Assembly (NCBI GenBank): GCA_045106295.1
Contig: JBGCEI010000018.1
Coordinates: 1 to 6,232 of the forward strand
Source of the DNA: WTJX01 sp045106295
Lineage (GTDB): Bacteria; Bacteroidota; Bacteroidia; Cytophagales; JAAEPT01
DNA length: 6,232 bases
Direction: 5' to 3'
Below the pieces are notes generated by a model that worked only from the letters and a program-made list of their open reading frames with translations, was not told the DNA's origin and ran no database searches. This document shows, piece by piece, positions 4,613 to 6,232 of the stretch. Within the stretch, counting starts at the first letter, position 1; each line of letters opens with the position of its first letter. The position numbers and the translations under genes are program-made.

Positions 4613-6232
4613 ATGGGGAAATCAACATATTGGAAAGGGATAGAAGAGTTAAATCAGGATACTGGTTTCAAACAAAAGGCTCAGAATGAATTTACTGAGA
4701 CACTTCCTTCTAAAGAAGACTTTGAAAGTTTAGATGCTCAGATTTCTGACACAACAAGAAGAGACTTTCTAAAAGCAATGGGATTCACAGTAGCAGCTGT
4801 TTCTTTAGCAGCTTGTGAAGCACCAACTAGATACGCAATTCCTTATGTAAATAAGCCAGCAGATGTTGATCCAGGGATCGCTAACTGGTACGCTTCTACT
4901 TATGTAGGAGACGGAGAAGCTATTCCAGTAGTCGTGAAAACAAGAGAAGGTCGTCCTATCAAGATAGAAGGAAACACTGAATCTACCTTAACTAACGGTG
5001 GAGTAGGAGCAAGAGCACAAGCTTCTGTTTTATCATTGTACGACAGTTCAAGACTTAAGAATTTCCAACACAAGAAAAGAGGTGATGTATTTAATGGCGT
5101 AACAGCTGCTGCAGCCGATAAATTTGTTACTGGTAAACTAGATTCTATTTCTGCTGAAGGTGGTAAAATTGCTTTAGTATCCAACACTATTGCAAGCCCT
5201 ACTACTAAAAAAGTGATTGCAGACTTTAAAGCAAAATATCCTACTGTAGAGCATGTGTCTTACGATGCGGTCTCAGTAAGTGGATTAGCAAAAGCAAATA
5301 ACAACAGTGTTCCTGCTTATGACTTTTCGAAAGCGAATGTCATTGTAAGTTTTGGAGCTGACTTTTTAGGTACATGGATTTCTCCAGTAGCTTTTTCTAG
5401 TCAGTATGCTAAAAATAGAAAAGTAAGTAGAAAGACAAAAACAATGTCTAAGCACTATCAGTTTGAGAGTAACCTTTCTCTTTCAGGTTCTAATGCCGAT
5501 GAAAGAATTATGGTGAAGCCTTCTGAAGAGCCTTACTACATTTTAGGATTGTACAATATCATAGCAAGAGAATTTGGTGCTAGAATTTTAGATATTCCTC
5601 AGCTAAACGCTAAAGGAGAAGCTAAATTGAAAGAAGCAGCTCAGAAACTAATTGCTTCAACAGGTAAATCATTAGTAATTTCTTCATCTAACGATGATGC
5701 AGTACAATACCTAGTAAGAAGAATCAACGAATTATTAGGGAACTACGAATCAACATTAAGTAGTACAAAGCCTTCTTACATCAAGCAAGGAGATGACACT
5801 CAAATGATTGACTTTGTTTCTAATCTAGAAAAAGGAGCTGTAAAAGCAGTGATTTTCTTAGAGTCTAATCCAGTGTATGACTTCCATTTAGGAGAAAACA
5901 TTGAGGCAGCATTGCCTAAAACAGATTTAGTAGTTTCTATTACAGATAGAGAAGAAGAAACATCTACTCATGCAGATGTAATTTGTGCATCACAGCATTA
6001 CTTAGAATCTTGGGGAGATGTAGAGTTGCAAAAAGGATCATTATCATTGATTCAGCCAACTATTAGACCTTTGTACAAAGGAACACGATCTAAAGAAGAA
6101 ACATTATTAGCTTGGGCAGGAAACAGTACATCGTACTACGAATACCTAAAAGCAGCATGGATGTCTGCTGGTAATGGACAAAAATTCTGGGATAAGTCAT
6201 TACATGATGGTGTAGCATCTGGTACATCAATG
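4613..6232 (+). CDS. actB: ActB, molybdopterin-oxidoreductase-like subunit of alternative complex III, N-terminal 540 residues (3' end outside window)
   Basis: ActB is the large periplasmic subunit of ACIII; its N-terminal part resembles molybdopterin oxidoreductases and its C-terminal part normally binds iron-sulfur clusters that pass electrons from quinol to the ActA haems. The frame is open to the window edge. After about 45 hydrophilic residues comes a twin-arginine signal, TTRRDFLKAMG (Arg49-Arg50), then a hydrophobic stretch and a lipobox LAAC with Cys68. Next are IPYVNKP and KTREGRPIKIEGN, typical of this subunit. Later, LESNPVYD (Asn419-Pro420) and THADV (His453) match the molybdopterin-oxidoreductase fold. 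Only two Cys are present in 540 residues (68 and 458) and there is no N-terminal CxxC cluster motif, which fits the cofactor-free molybdopterin-like half of ActB. The ATG at 4613 lies 37 bases after actA and has no clear Shine-Dalgarno sequence. The iron-sulfur part should lie to the right of the window. Confidence 0.9.
   Translation, partial: MGKSTYWKGIEELNQDTGFKQKAQNEFTETLPSKEDFESLDAQISDTTRRDFLKAMGFTVAAVSLAACEAPTRYAIPYVNKPADVDPGIANWYASTYVGDGEAIPVVVKTREGRPIKIEGNTESTLTNGGVGARAQASVLSLYDSSRLKNFQHKKRGDVFNGVTAAAADKFVTGKLDSISAEGGKIALVSNTIASPTTKKVIADFKAKYPTVEHVSYDAVSVSGLAKANNNSVPAYDFSKANVIVSFGADFLGTWISPVAFSSQYAKNRKVSRKTKTMSKHYQFESNLSLSGSNADERIMVKPSEEPYYILGLYNIIAREFGARILDIPQLNAKGEAKLKEAAQKLIASTGKSLVISSSNDDAVQYLVRRINELLGNYESTLSSTKPSYIKQGDDTQMIDFVSNLEKGAVKAVIFLESNPVYDFHLGENIEAALPKTDLVVSITDREEETSTHADVICASQHYLESWGDVELQKGSLSLIQPTIRPLYKGTRSKEETLLAWAGNSTSYYEYLKAAWMSAGNGQKFWDKSLHDGVASGTSM

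Noticed and set aside
4900..5187. Minus-strand reading frame of 95 codons inside actB
   Set aside because: It is the complement of well-supported ActB sequence; no family features are visible.

Overview
The window looks like chromosomal DNA from a member of the Bacteroidota, probably Flavobacteriales or a close relative. It is AT-rich, prefers AGA for Arg, has mostly weak ribosome binding sites, and carries the start of an alternative complex III (ACIII, act) operon whose subunits resemble those of this phylum. A K/A-rich C-terminal tail on ribosomal protein S1 fits the same group. All genes seen are on the + strand. I see no mobile element, CRISPR array or phage gene.

Layout: (1) 1-1256, the 3' two-thirds of rpsA (ribosomal protein S1), entering from the left edge with four S1 domains and a basic tail. 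(2) 1263-1295, a strong hairpin, then a complete tRNA-Cys(GCA) at 1301-1371 and a textbook Rho-independent terminator at 1384-1414. (3) 1434-1539, a short leader with two inverted repeats. (4) 1540-2865, a di-haem cytochrome c peroxidase/MauG-family lipoprotein. (5) 2866-3285, a 420-base gap without a gene but with a 14-bp tandem duplication and several inverted repeats; it probably holds the act promoter and leader. (6) 3286-4575, the haem subunit ActA, interrupted by one in-frame TAA into a monohaem half (3286-3852) and a pentahaem half (about 3853/3931-4575). (7) 4613-6232, the first 540 residues of ActB, the molybdopterin-oxidoreductase-like subunit, running off the right edge.

How the genes work together: ACIII oxidises menaquinol and passes electrons through the c-type haems of ActA to a periplasmic carrier or directly to a terminal oxidase. 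ActB is the large periplasmic subunit; its C-terminal iron-sulfur part should lie beyond the window. The upstream peroxidase is a periplasm-facing lipoprotein that would need electrons from the same c-type pool, but it is separated from act by 420 bases and is probably its own transcription unit. rpsA and the tRNA are an unrelated translation block.

The point most worth checking is the TAA at 3850-3852. The reading frame before and after it is the same and the sequence on both sides reads as one ActA chain. The stop falls in the predicted cytoplasmic loop between two membrane helices, directly before a run of 11 A. It could be a sequencing error, a recent nonsense mutation, or a real split of ActA into two polypeptides. 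Nothing else here looks like an undescribed system.
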